Shown piece by piece: positions 1-5,287 of a stretch of DNA of 5,287 bases. Position numbers and translations under genes: made by a program. The stretch spans positions 4,818 to 10,104 of the forward strand of contig DCTK01000079.1 of the NCBI GenBank assembly GCA_002329575.1, given 5' to 3'. Numbering within the stretch: position 1 is the stretch's first letter; each line of letters begins with the position of its first letter. The DNA comes from Sutterella sp. UBA1442. Lineage in GTDB: Bacteria; Pseudomonadota; Gammaproteobacteria; Burkholderiales; Burkholderiaceae_F. The notes below the pieces were generated by a model. That model was not told where the DNA came from, ran no database searches, and saw only the letters and a program-made list of their open reading frames with translations.

Positions 1-236
1 CGTCGGGCACGAGCGCCAATGTTATTAAAGCCGTGGAAGCGGCTAAAGCTAAAGGCATGATTGTTGTGGGCCTGACTGGCAAAAAGGATTCTGCTTTGGC
101 TCAAAAAGCCGATATTGCCATTGTTACCCCGGCCGGTCGTTGGGCAGACCGAGTGCAGGAATTGCACATTAAGTGCATCCACATCATGATTGAACTCGTG
201 GAGCGAGAGTTGGATCCGGAAAATTACCAAGATTAG
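1..236 (+). CDS. gmhA: Phosphoheptose isomerase GmhA, 3' part only (5' end outside window)
   Basis: C-terminal part of a SIS-fold sugar isomerase, read from base 3 and ending at TAG 234-236; the start lies upstream of the window. GmhA converts sedoheptulose 7-phosphate to D-glycero-D-manno-heptose 7-phosphate in the cytoplasm, the first step of ADP-heptose synthesis for the LPS inner core. About 77 residues are visible. They begin with the phosphate-binding loop SGTSANV, matching the SGNSANV loop of E. coli GmhA. The ADRVQELHIKCIHIMIELVE block carries the Gln and the second His that align with E. coli Gln172 and His180, both active-site residues. The related DnaA-binding protein DiaA has a different ending lacking the HIKxIHI pattern, so GmhA is preferred. 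The tail DPENYQD is a few residues longer than in E. coli. The gene converges on the asparaginase gene across a shared terminator. Family assignment is firm; gmhA versus a heptose-isomerase paralogue cannot be fully settled from a fragment. Confidence 0.88.
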   Translation, partial: SGTSANVIKAVEAAKAKGMIVVGLTGKKDSALAQKADIAIVTPAGRWADRVQELHIKCIHIMIELVERELDPENYQD

Positions 237-243
237 TATTCTC

Positions 244-273
244 AAAAAAGCTCGGCCGAAGCCGAGCTTTTTT
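244..273. terminator. Bidirectional Rho-independent terminator between gmhA and asparaginase gene
   Basis: Bases 244-256 (AAAAAAGCTCGGC) pair perfectly with 261-273 (GCCGAGCTTTTTT) around a CGAA tetraloop, giving a 13-bp stem. Its GC-rich top is 7 bp, and the A/T arms supply the U-tract for transcripts of either strand. It lies 7 bases after the gmhA stop and 12 bases beyond the stop of the opposing asparaginase gene, so it should end both convergent transcripts. Confidence 0.93.
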
Positions 274-285
274 GTCGATTGAGTC

Positions 286-1287
286 CTAAACGTCAAAAAT
301 TGCTTGAAGAGCTGCGGGATTGCTGGCAAGTTCAGGCTTTTCACTTAACGCAACAATGAGTTTTAGGCGAGCCTTGGCTGCAGAAATTTCTCCACCCATG
401 ACAGCACCGTGCTTACAACTGTCAGTGACTGAACCGGCATAACCGTAGACATCCAAAACGCGTCCTCCGGGTGTGCGGGTGGAAATCACAACGGCAACGC
501 CTTTTGCCGTGGCATCTGCAATACCGGCAATCATGCCCGGAGGGATATTTCCACGTCCGAACCCTTCGATGACAAGGCCCTTGACGCCTTGACTGACCGC
601 AAAATCAATATAGTCGCGCCCTGAGCCCGTGACCGCTTTAATAAGGTCCACGCGAGCTGAGAGCTTCTCGGGATTAAAGCGTTGAGGGGCAACCGGGGTT
701 CTGCGATAGATGACACGATCGCAATCAACGTAACCGATCGGTCCCCACCATGGTGAGTCGAAGGTGGCACAGTTGGCCGAATGGGTTTTCATGACTTCGG
801 GGGCGGCATGCAAGAGATTATTCAAGCAAACCATGACGCCTTTATCACGGGACTCACAGCCTGCAGCCGCTTGTACGGCGCAGTAAATGTTGGCAGGGCC
901 ATCAGGACTTGTGTCTGCGGCGCCCCGCATTGCAGCCGTTAGCACAATGGGTTTGTCGCTTGTGTGAGTTAAATCAAGGAAGTAGGCCGTTTCTTCAACT
1001 GTATCAGTGCCGTGCGTGATCACAACACCTGCCACATCATCACGAGCGAGTACTTCTTCGGCTCGGCAATGTAGCTTGAACATAATTTCAGGGGTCATAT
1101 GACCGCTTGCGACATTGCAGACTTGTTCGACTTCGATGTGAGCCAAATCACTTAAGCCCGGAACCGCAGCTGTCAAGTCCTCTCCCGTGCAGGCGGGAAT
1201 GAGGCCGCCGGCGGCCTCATCGTACTTCATGGCAATAGTGCCGCCTGTGGCAAATACCATGACGGTTTTCTTTTCGTTGCAACTCAT
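286..1287 (-). CDS. L-asparaginase (type II-like fold, apparently cytoplasmic)
   Basis: A 333-residue asparaginase hydrolysing L-asparagine to aspartate and ammonia. Visible landmarks: FATGGTIA with the nucleophile Thr14 (E. coli AnsB Thr12); VASGHM at 59-64 with Ser61 (AnsB Ser58); ITHGTDTVEET with Thr94-Asp95 (AnsB Thr89-Asp90); SPDGPANIY at 127-135; Lys167 in the MKTHSANCATF segment (AnsB Lys162). The family C-terminal block ends in a QAIFDV tail. Length fits the family. The ATG at 1287 is chosen because GGGAGG (1295-1300) lies 7 bases upstream and the ATGGTIA strand then sits close to the N-terminus as usual. The frame is open further to a TTG at 1338, but that start lacks a ribosome site and adds residues foreign to the family. 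No signal peptide or lipobox is seen, so a cytoplasmic location is inferred. AnsB Gln59, which contacts the substrate amino group, is replaced by Gly62, so substrate preference may differ. The ansA or ansB symbol is left open. Confidence 0.9.
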   Translation of the reverse strand: MSCNEKKTVMVFATGGTIAMKYDEAAGGLIPACTGEDLTAAVPGLSDLAHIEVEQVCNVASGHMTPEIMFKLHCRAEEVLARDDVAGVVITHGTDTVEETAYFLDLTHTSDKPIVLTAAMRGAADTSPDGPANIYCAVQAAAGCESRDKGVMVCLNNLLHAAPEVMKTHSANCATFDSPWWGPIGYVDCDRVIYRRTPVAPQRFNPEKLSARVDLIKAVTGSGRDYIDFAVSQGVKGLVIEGFGRGNIPPGMIAGIADATAKGVAVVISTRTPGGRVLDVYGYAGSVTDSCKHGAVMGGEISAAKARLKLIVALSEKPELASNPAALQAIFDV

Positions 1288-1324
1288 GTGAGGCCCTCCC
1301 AAAAAAAGAGCTTGCTTTCGTTTT

Positions 1325-1352
1325 AGGATACCGCTCAAACGATTTTCTTGAA
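1325..1352 (-). promoter_or_regulatory. Weak candidate promoter for the asparaginase gene
   Basis: On the minus strand TATCCT (1330 down to 1325) could be a -10 box, with TTCAAG (1352 down to 1347) as a poor -35 at 16 bases spacing. It would start transcription about 30 bases upstream of the ATG at 1287, just before a T7 tract (1301-1307) and the GGGAGG ribosome site. The -35 matches only half of the consensus, so this is a tentative assignment. Confidence 0.25.
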
Positions 1353-1360
1353 GAGAAATT

Positions 1361-1388
1361 TTGTGATTTAGAACATGTTTGATACAAT
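1361..1388 (+). promoter_or_regulatory. Candidate sigma70-type promoter for the winged-helix gene
   Basis: TTGTGA at 1361-1366 and TACAAT at 1383-1388 are separated by 16 bases; the -10 box matches TATAAT at five of six positions. Transcription would begin near 1395, giving a leader of about 40 bases before the ATG at 1434, which has GAGG (1425-1428) 5 bases upstream. The spacer contains ACATGT (1373-1378), a perfect 6-base palindrome where a repressor could sit; that role is speculation. Confidence 0.55.
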
Positions 1389-1433
1389 GCGACGTCTTTT
1401 CTAATCAGAATAGCCTAGAAGTTCGAGGCAGAA

Positions 1434-1835
1434 ATGACATTCGAAAAGTATTGTGCCGAGCGTTTTGGAGGTACGGCCGTGCTTTGGGGACAGGTAGTCA
1501 ACGGGCCGATTCGTCTTGTGCCGTCCATGCGTTGCTGTTTTATCGGTGACAGACAAATCAAACTCAGTCCTAAAGAAACCTGTTTACTCGAGCAAGTCAT
1601 GAAGCGTCCCGGTGAAGCCATCAGTTGTGAAGAGATTTGGCAAAATTGTTGGGGCAATTCGGAAGTAAACCTTACGGCTATTCGTCTGCACTTTTCCCAT
1701 ATACGCGATCGTTTTAAGTCAGCCGGCATTCAAGGTAACCTCATCATGGCTTTTAACCGCAAAGGTTATGGCATTCAGGACTGTCGACACGGTATCAAGT
1801 CCGAAGATTTGTTTGTCTCAAAGATAACTCGCTAG
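1434..1835 (+). CDS. Stand-alone OmpR/PhoB-type winged-helix DNA-binding protein, cysteine-rich
   Basis: A 133-residue protein made almost entirely of one winged-helix domain of the response-regulator C-terminal type. Residues about 19-45 would form the N-terminal beta strands. The LSPKETCLLEQVMKRPGEAI segment (44-63) fits the family pattern LTPKEFxLLxxLxxxPGxVV. IWQNCWG (68-74) fits the LxxxVWG block, TAIRLHFSHIRDRF (81-94) is the recognition helix, and the FNRKGYGIQ piece (107-115) fits the wing RGxGYxL. A short polar tail follows. There is no receiver domain with a phospho-acceptor Asp, no membrane segment and no sensor domain, so it is a probable transcription factor with unknown signal and targets. 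Seven cysteines (7, 34, 35, 50, 65, 72, 117) are many for its size. Start ATG 1434 is supported by GAGG 5 bases upstream and a promoter at 1361-1388. It is divergent from the asparaginase gene and precedes xseB by 120 bases with no strong terminator between. Fold assignment is fairly sure; the role is unknown. Confidence 0.75.
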   Translation: MTFEKYCAERFGGTAVLWGQVVNGPIRLVPSMRCCFIGDRQIKLSPKETCLLEQVMKRPGEAISCEEIWQNCWGNSEVNLTAIRLHFSHIRDRFKSAGIQGNLIMAFNRKGYGIQDCRHGIKSEDLFVSKITR

Positions 1836-1894
1836 TTATGATAGACAGCCGTTGAGGAGGCTGCGGTTACATGTGTTTCAGACTTTCTGAAAAC

Positions 1895-1923
1895 GCGTTT
1901 GGCGATGATGTATCGAGTACAAT
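1895..1923 (+). promoter_or_regulatory. Candidate promoter of the xseB-ispA-dxs operon
   Basis: TACAAT at 1918-1923 is a good -10 box, 32 bases before the xseB ATG. At 17 bases spacing the -35 position (1895-1900, GCGTTT) is poor, and no better hexamer lies at 16-18 bases. Activity may therefore need an activator, or the operon may be read partly from the upstream promoter at 1361-1388. Evidence is limited to the -10 match and position. Confidence 0.35.
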
Positions 1924-1955
1924 TAACAGGTTAAGAAAAAAGAACTGGAGAGCCC

Positions 1956-2210
1956 ATGTCAGCCTCAAAGCCCATCGAAAAAATGACCTTTGAAGAGGCC
2001 ATGCAACAGATGCAGGAAATTGTCGAGACGATGCGTCGTGGGGAGCTGTCGCTTGAGGATAGTGTAGAGGCCTATCGACGCGGCAAAGCACTATCGGCTC
2101 ATTGTGAAGCACTTTTAAAAGAAGCCAGCGAAGTGGTGAAAAAAATTGAAGCGGATAATGAAGCTCGTGCTCTCACCGAATCCGACATGCGTGAAGAGGT
2201 ACCGTTTTGA
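1956..2210 (+). CDS. xseB: Exodeoxyribonuclease VII small subunit
   Basis: An 84-residue, mostly helical and acidic protein. XseB binds in several copies to the catalytic large subunit XseA to form exonuclease VII, which degrades single-stranded DNA from both ends to short oligonucleotides in the cytoplasm. MTFEEAMQQMQEIVETMRRG (10-29), ELSLEDSVEAYRRGKAL (30-46) and the CEALLKEASEVV stretch (50-61) are the conserved helix blocks of the family, and the length fits (about 80 residues). The ATG at 1956 has TGGAG (1946-1950) 5 bases upstream, with the family block following after nine residues. Its TGA stop (2208-2210) overlaps the TTG start of ispA, so the two are probably translationally coupled. 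xseA is not in the window. Pairing xseB with ispA and dxs is a widespread arrangement with no obvious functional link. Confidence 0.95.
   Translation: MSASKPIEKMTFEEAMQQMQEIVETMRRGELSLEDSVEAYRRGKALSAHCEALLKEASEVVKKIEADNEARALTESDMREEVPF
2193..2210 (+). promoter_or_regulatory. Ribosome site and TTGA stop/start overlap setting the ispA start
   Basis: GAAGAGG (2193-2199) lies 7 bases before TTG 2207-2209, and the xseB stop TGA is 2208-2210, so the junction is TTGA, a variant of the usual ATGA coupling overlap. Starting here gives the 300-residue length expected for IspA, so the rare TTG start is preferred. Confidence 0.75.
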
Positions 2211-3109
2211 CAGACTTTAACGCTTGGGCTCGCGAACGTGCCGAGCATTTTGAGCGCTGTGCCGAGCGTGCACTGCCGCCGGAAAATCGTCTTCCCTGGA
2301 AATTAAATGAAGCCGTGCGTTACGCTGTTTTAGACGGCGGCAAGCGCGTGCGTCCTCTTTTGGCTTATGCTGCAGGCGATATTGTTCAAGCGCAGAGCGA
2401 AGCACTCGATCACATTGCACTTGCACTTGAATACATTCACAGCTACTCATTGGTGCACGATGACATGCCGTGTATGGATAACGATACATTGCGACGTGGC
2501 AAGCTGACCACGCATCGTAAGTACGGTGAGGCGATGGGGATGCTTGCAGGCGATGCGCTTCAGGCTCAAGCCTTTTTTGAACTCACGCAATGTAAGCTAC
2601 CTGCCGAGCAAGTGGTCAGTCTCGTTAAACTTTTATCGGCAGCGGCAGGTGCTGCTGGCATGTGTGGCGGGCAAGCCGTGGATTTATTGAGCGTGCACAC
2701 CAAACCCGATTTAGAGACTTTGACGCTCATGCATCGTATGAAAACCGGTGCCATGATTCGTGCTGCAGCGCTTATGGGGCTTTATGCCGGTCAACAAATG
2801 CCATCGGCCATGTTGATCGGTCAAATGACCGCTTATTCTCAAGCGGTGGGACTGGCGTTCCAGATCATCGATGATATTTTGGATGTGACGGCAGACACGG
2901 AAGTACTGGGTAAGACAGCGGGTAAAGATGAAGCCGATGACAAACCGACCTTTGTGTCATTGCTGGGGTTGGAAGGGGCACGTGCACGCGCTCGCGCAGA
3001 GCACGAAGTCGCTATGCAGGCACTGGCCGCTATTGAAGAGGCAGGTTTTGCCGGTAAAACTGAACGATTGGCACAAATCGCAGACTTTATTATGAGTCGC
3101 GATCATTAA
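2207..3109 (+). CDS. ispA: (2E,6E)-farnesyl diphosphate synthase
   Basis: A 300-residue all-helical trans-prenyltransferase (E. coli IspA has 299). It condenses dimethylallyl diphosphate with two isopentenyl diphosphates, via geranyl diphosphate, to farnesyl diphosphate in the cytoplasm, feeding undecaprenyl carrier, quinones and haem side chains. GGKRVRP (44-50) binds isopentenyl diphosphate. The first Asp-rich motif is DDMPCMD (85-91) followed by DTLRRG, with the two-residue insert typical of bacterial farnesyl synthases. The second is DDILD (222-226). Tyr80-Ser81, the fifth and fourth residues before the first motif, match E. coli IspA and favour a C15 product. Many relatives have an Asp where Asn92 stands here, but the three Mg-binding Asp residues of the motif are kept. 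The start is a TTG overlapping the xseB stop, with GAAGAGG upstream. Its TAA ends 9 bases before the dxs ATG, so all three are surely cotranscribed; dxs supplies the pathway that makes its substrates. Confidence 0.96.
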   Translation: MTDFNAWARERAEHFERCAERALPPENRLPWKLNEAVRYAVLDGGKRVRPLLAYAAGDIVQAQSEALDHIALALEYIHSYSLVHDDMPCMDNDTLRRGKLTTHRKYGEAMGMLAGDALQAQAFFELTQCKLPAEQVVSLVKLLSAAAGAAGMCGGQAVDLLSVHTKPDLETLTLMHRMKTGAMIRAAALMGLYAGQQMPSAMLIGQMTAYSQAVGLAFQIIDDILDVTADTEVLGKTAGKDEADDKPTFVSLLGLEGARARARAEHEVAMQALAAIEEAGFAGKTERLAQIADFIMSRDH

Positions 3110-3118
3110 GGGCCGCGT

Positions 3119-5287
3119 ATGACAAAGAAACGATTACTTGAAAGGGTGAATACTCCGGCGGATTTAAAAGGGCTGGCAGTGGAGATGTTGCCGACGCTCG
3201 CCGATCAAATCCGTGAGTTTATGGTTCACTCGGTCTCAAAAACGGGCGGACACTTGGCCAGTAGCCTCGGCGCCGTTGACTTGATTGTTGCGCTCAATTA
3301 CGTTTTTAATTCGCCCGAAGACAAGATTATCTTTGACGTGGGTCACCAGGCTTATGCGCATAAGATGCTCACGGGGCGGCGCGAGGCGTTTAAAACGCTA
3401 CGTCAATACAAAGGCCTTTCAGGTTTCCCCAAGCCCACAGAAAGCGAACATGATGCGTTCGGAACTGCCCACAGCTCCACGTCTATATCGGCTGCACTCG
3501 GTATGGCTGTGGCCGATGCCATGCAAGGCCGAAAAGATCGTTGGCATATCGCCGTGATCGGAGACGGTGCATTGACAGGGGGCATGGCCGTTGAAGCGCT
3601 CAATCATGCCGGCACCTATAAAGACAATATCAAGCTTTTAATTATCGTTAACGATAACGATTGTTCTATTTCGCCTTCAGTAGGGGCTTTAAACCAGCAT
3701 TTAACAAAGCTTGTCTCCGGTAGCATTTTCTCCAGTGCTCGTAATTTCTCCAAACGTGCGTTAAAGCCCTTGCCTCGGTTGTGGCAACTGTTCAAAAGCA
3801 TGGAACAACGTACGGTGAATTTTGTTGCGCCGCAGTCAACGCTATTTTCCGCATTTGATCTCAACTACTACGGTCCTGTGGACGGGCACGATATTGCGAG
3901 CCTTGTGAAAGTGCTCCGTAATATCAAAGCGCTTGAAGGACCGATGGTGCTTCACGTTGTGACGAAAAAAGGCAAGGGGTACGCGCCCGCAGAGGCCGAT
4001 CCGACGCTTTATCACGGCGTGGGTGCTTTTGATGAAAAAAAGGGCATTGTGGTCAAAGCTGCCGATGCGGCTCATCCCACGTATACGGAAGTTTTCTCCA
4101 AGTGGGTTTGTGATATGGCCCAAGCCGATGAAAAGCTTTATGCCATCACGCCCGCGATGCGAGAAGGTTCCGGCCTCGTGGAGTTTGAAAAACGGTTCCC
4201 GGAGCGTTACCGCGATGTTGCCATTGCCGAGCAGCATGCTGTGACGTTTGCCGCAGGGCTTTCAGCTTGTGGTCTAAAACCCGTTGTGGCGATTTATTCT
4301 TCTTTTGCTCAACGCGCCTATGATCAAATTCTGCATGATGTAGCGATTCAAAATTTGCCCGTGATGTTTGCCATTGACCGTGGTGGACTTGTTGGTGCTG
4401 ATGGCGAAACGCATCAAGGGGTCTTTGATATTGCCTATTTGCGCAGCATTCCGAACATGACCGTGATGACGCCTTCGGATGAAGATGAGTGTCGAAAGAT
4501 GCTGACCACGGCCTACAAGATGTCAACGCCTGCGGCCGTTCGCTATCCGCGAGGCAAGGGACCCGGAGTGCCTCAAACAGAGGCTTTGGAAACAATTGAG
4601 TTGGGCAAGTCTCGCACGCTTCGAGAAAGCACCAAGAGTGAAAAACGAGCGGCGATTTTGGCCTTTGGTGCCATGACGCCGAGAATGTGTTCTGTGGCAG
4701 AAAAGCTTGACGCTACGCTCATCGATATGCGGTTTGTAAAACCCATCGACAAAGAGGCGATTGCGACGGCGGCACGAACGCACGATCTACTTGTGACTAT
4801 CGAAGATGGAGTGGTCGCAGGTGGCGCAGGCAGTGCTGTGACTGAGGCGCTTGCCGCAGCGGGTTTAAGCGTGCCGGTGTTGCTTTTGGGCATCGGTGAC
4901 GAATTCGTGCCTCAGGGCGACATCGAGTCCTTAATGCGAGACTGTGGCTTGGATGAACAAAGTGTGATTGCGGCTATTAAGCGTCGTTTAGGCGAGCCAG
5001 AGCAATCCGATGTTAATTTAAAGCCCTTTAATACCATGGCCGTATCGGCCACTGCCTCATACTTCATGCCGGTGGCTGACTTGCAGAGTTTGCAATTGGC
5101 CTTTGATCGCGCTCGCACTTTAGGTAAAAAGCCCTTTATCTTGGGCGGGGGGTCTAACCTTTTGATCACGGCCAATCATGTAGATCGTTTCGTGATCAAG
5201 ATGGAAATGAAGGGCTTTGAGGTCTTGGGAGATACGCAAGATGCTCACCTCGTTCGTGTAGCGGCCGGTGAGAACTGGCACGACACT
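3119..5287 (+). CDS. dxs-murB: 1-deoxy-D-xylulose-5-phosphate synthase fused in frame to MurB (3' end outside window)
   Basis: One frame of 723 codons without a stop, still open at the window end. Residues 1-626 are a complete DXS: a thiamine diphosphate (ThDP) enzyme condensing pyruvate and glyceraldehyde 3-phosphate, the first step of the MEP isoprenoid pathway. Visible: GGHLASSLG with His45, DVGHQAY with His76, ThDP/Mg motif GDGAL (148-152) to NDN (178-180), His299, general acid Glu371 in AIAEQHAVTFAAG, Tyr393/Phe396/Arg399 in YSSFAQR, DRGGLVGADGETHQG (420-434) with Asp428 and His432, and a transketolase C-terminal domain to IKRRLGE. E. coli DXS ends at about this point (620 residues). After PEQSDV the chain runs into NLKPFNTMAV, the start of MurB. 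ATG 3119 has AAGGG (3108-3112) 6 bases upstream and lies 9 bases after ispA. A one-base error near 5013-5016 could also explain the joining; DXS identity itself is certain. Confidence 0.9.
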   Translation, partial: MTKKRLLERVNTPADLKGLAVEMLPTLADQIREFMVHSVSKTGGHLASSLGAVDLIVALNYVFNSPEDKIIFDVGHQAYAHKMLTGRREAFKTLRQYKGLSGFPKPTESEHDAFGTAHSSTSISAALGMAVADAMQGRKDRWHIAVIGDGALTGGMAVEALNHAGTYKDNIKLLIIVNDNDCSISPSVGALNQHLTKLVSGSIFSSARNFSKRALKPLPRLWQLFKSMEQRTVNFVAPQSTLFSAFDLNYYGPVDGHDIASLVKVLRNIKALEGPMVLHVVTKKGKGYAPAEADPTLYHGVGAFDEKKGIVVKAADAAHPTYTEVFSKWVCDMAQADEKLYAITPAMREGSGLVEFEKRFPERYRDVAIAEQHAVTFAAGLSACGLKPVVAIYSSFAQRAYDQILHDVAIQNLPVMFAIDRGGLVGADGETHQGVFDIAYLRSIPNMTVMTPSDEDECRKMLTTAYKMSTPAAVRYPRGKGPGVPQTEALETIELGKSRTLRESTKSEKRAAILAFGAMTPRMCSVAEKLDATLIDMRFVKPIDKEAIATAARTHDLLVTIEDGVVAGGAGSAVTEALAAAGLSVPVLLLGIGDEFVPQGDIESLMRDCGLDEQSVIAAIKRRLGEPEQSDVNLKPFNTMAVSATASYFMPVADLQSLQLAFDRARTLGKKPFILGGGSNLLITANHVDRFVIKMEMKGFEVLGDTQDAHLVRVAAGENWHDT
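5015..5287 (+). other. murB: MurB (UDP-N-acetylenolpyruvoylglucosamine reductase) N-terminal module of the fused frame, truncated by window end
   Basis: Residues 633-723 of the continuous frame match the start of MurB, the FAD enzyme that reduces UDP-GlcNAc-enolpyruvate with NADPH to UDP-MurNAc in the cytoplasm. NLKPFNTMAV corresponds to E. coli SLKPWNTFGI, KPFILGGGSNLLI (671-683) is the FAD diphosphate loop (E. coli LGEGSNVL), and VAAGENWHD (714-722) matches VGAGENWHR. About 91 residues are seen of an expected 300-340; the reductase and C-terminal domains lie outside. No proper start is visible: ATG 5036 lies inside the conserved NTMAV, and the in-frame ATG 4934 and GTG 4964 lie inside DXS with poor ribosome sites. 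An out-of-frame ATG at 5010 stops after three codons (ATG TTA ATT TAA), but one extra base just after it would turn it into a natural murB start reading MLNLKPFNT. Family identity is firm; being part of one protein is less so. Confidence 0.88.

Noticed and set aside
1..236. DiaA (DnaA initiator-associating protein) instead of GmhA
   Set aside because: The C-terminal QELHIKCIHIMIELVE pattern with the catalytic His matches GmhA; DiaA lacks this His pattern.
1288..1338. Longer asparaginase starting at TTG 1338
   Set aside because: No ribosome site before the TTG, the extra 17 residues resemble neither the family nor a signal peptide, and the ATG at 1287 has a strong GGGAGG at proper spacing.
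1415..1729. Minus-strand open frame opposite the winged-helix gene
   Set aside because: It lies wholly over a gene with clear domain signature and ribosome site, and its translation shows no recognisable motif.
1846..1863. Hairpin CAGCC...GGCTG after the winged-helix gene as a terminator
   Set aside because: Only a 5-bp stem with an 8-base loop and no T-run follows, so termination is not supported; read-through into xseB remains possible.
2217..2874. Open frames in other phases across ispA (2217-2489 and 2566-2754 minus, 2662-2874 plus)
   Set aside because: IspA motifs occupy this whole stretch in one frame; the alternatives have no family features.
5147..5152. Run of six G in the MurB FAD loop as a phase-variable tract or frameshift
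   Set aside because: MurB residues match in the same frame on both sides of the run (ILGGGSNLLI), so there is no shift here, and six G is short for slippage control.
3842..5175. Several minus-strand open frames opposite dxs-murB (3842-4237, 4146-4595, 4523-4783, 4573-4893, 4912-5175)
   Set aside because: They overlap each other and the highly conserved DXS/MurB frame, and look like antisense shadows of a codon-biased gene.

Overview
The window reads as chromosomal core-metabolism DNA of a Gram-negative proteobacterium. A heptose (LPS) isomerase implies an LPS outer membrane, and xseB-ispA-dxs is a gene order familiar from beta- and gammaproteobacteria. The style of the DXS protein (for example the N-terminal VSKTGGHLASSLG stretch) and the roughly balanced base composition suggest a betaproteobacterium, perhaps a Sutterella-like Burkholderiales member. 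That placement is inference and no marker gene settles it. There are no signs of mobile elements, CRISPR, tRNA or rRNA.

Layout: (1) bases 1-236, the 3' end of gmhA (+). (2) 244-273, a perfect 13-bp stem with A and T flanks, a bidirectional terminator between convergent genes. (3) 286-1287, an L-asparaginase on the minus strand, no signal peptide. (4) 1288-1433, a divergent intergenic region with a good plus-strand promoter and a weaker minus-strand candidate. (5) 1434-1835, a stand-alone, cysteine-rich OmpR/PhoB-type winged-helix protein with no receiver domain. (6) 1836-1955, a leader with a candidate -10 box. (7) 1956 to the window end, a tightly packed plus-strand operon: xseB, ispA (TTG start overlapping the xseB stop), then a dxs reading frame that does not stop at the usual DXS end but continues in frame into MurB and leaves the window still open.

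The operon joins isoprenoid supply and wall building. DXS opens the MEP pathway, IspA makes farnesyl diphosphate (precursor of the undecaprenyl carrier), and MurB makes UDP-MurNAc, which that carrier receives. The apparent DXS-MurB fusion is the main discovery candidate. It must be separated from a one-base sequence error: one extra base near 5013-5016 would restore two overlapping genes, with murB starting at the ATG at 5010.
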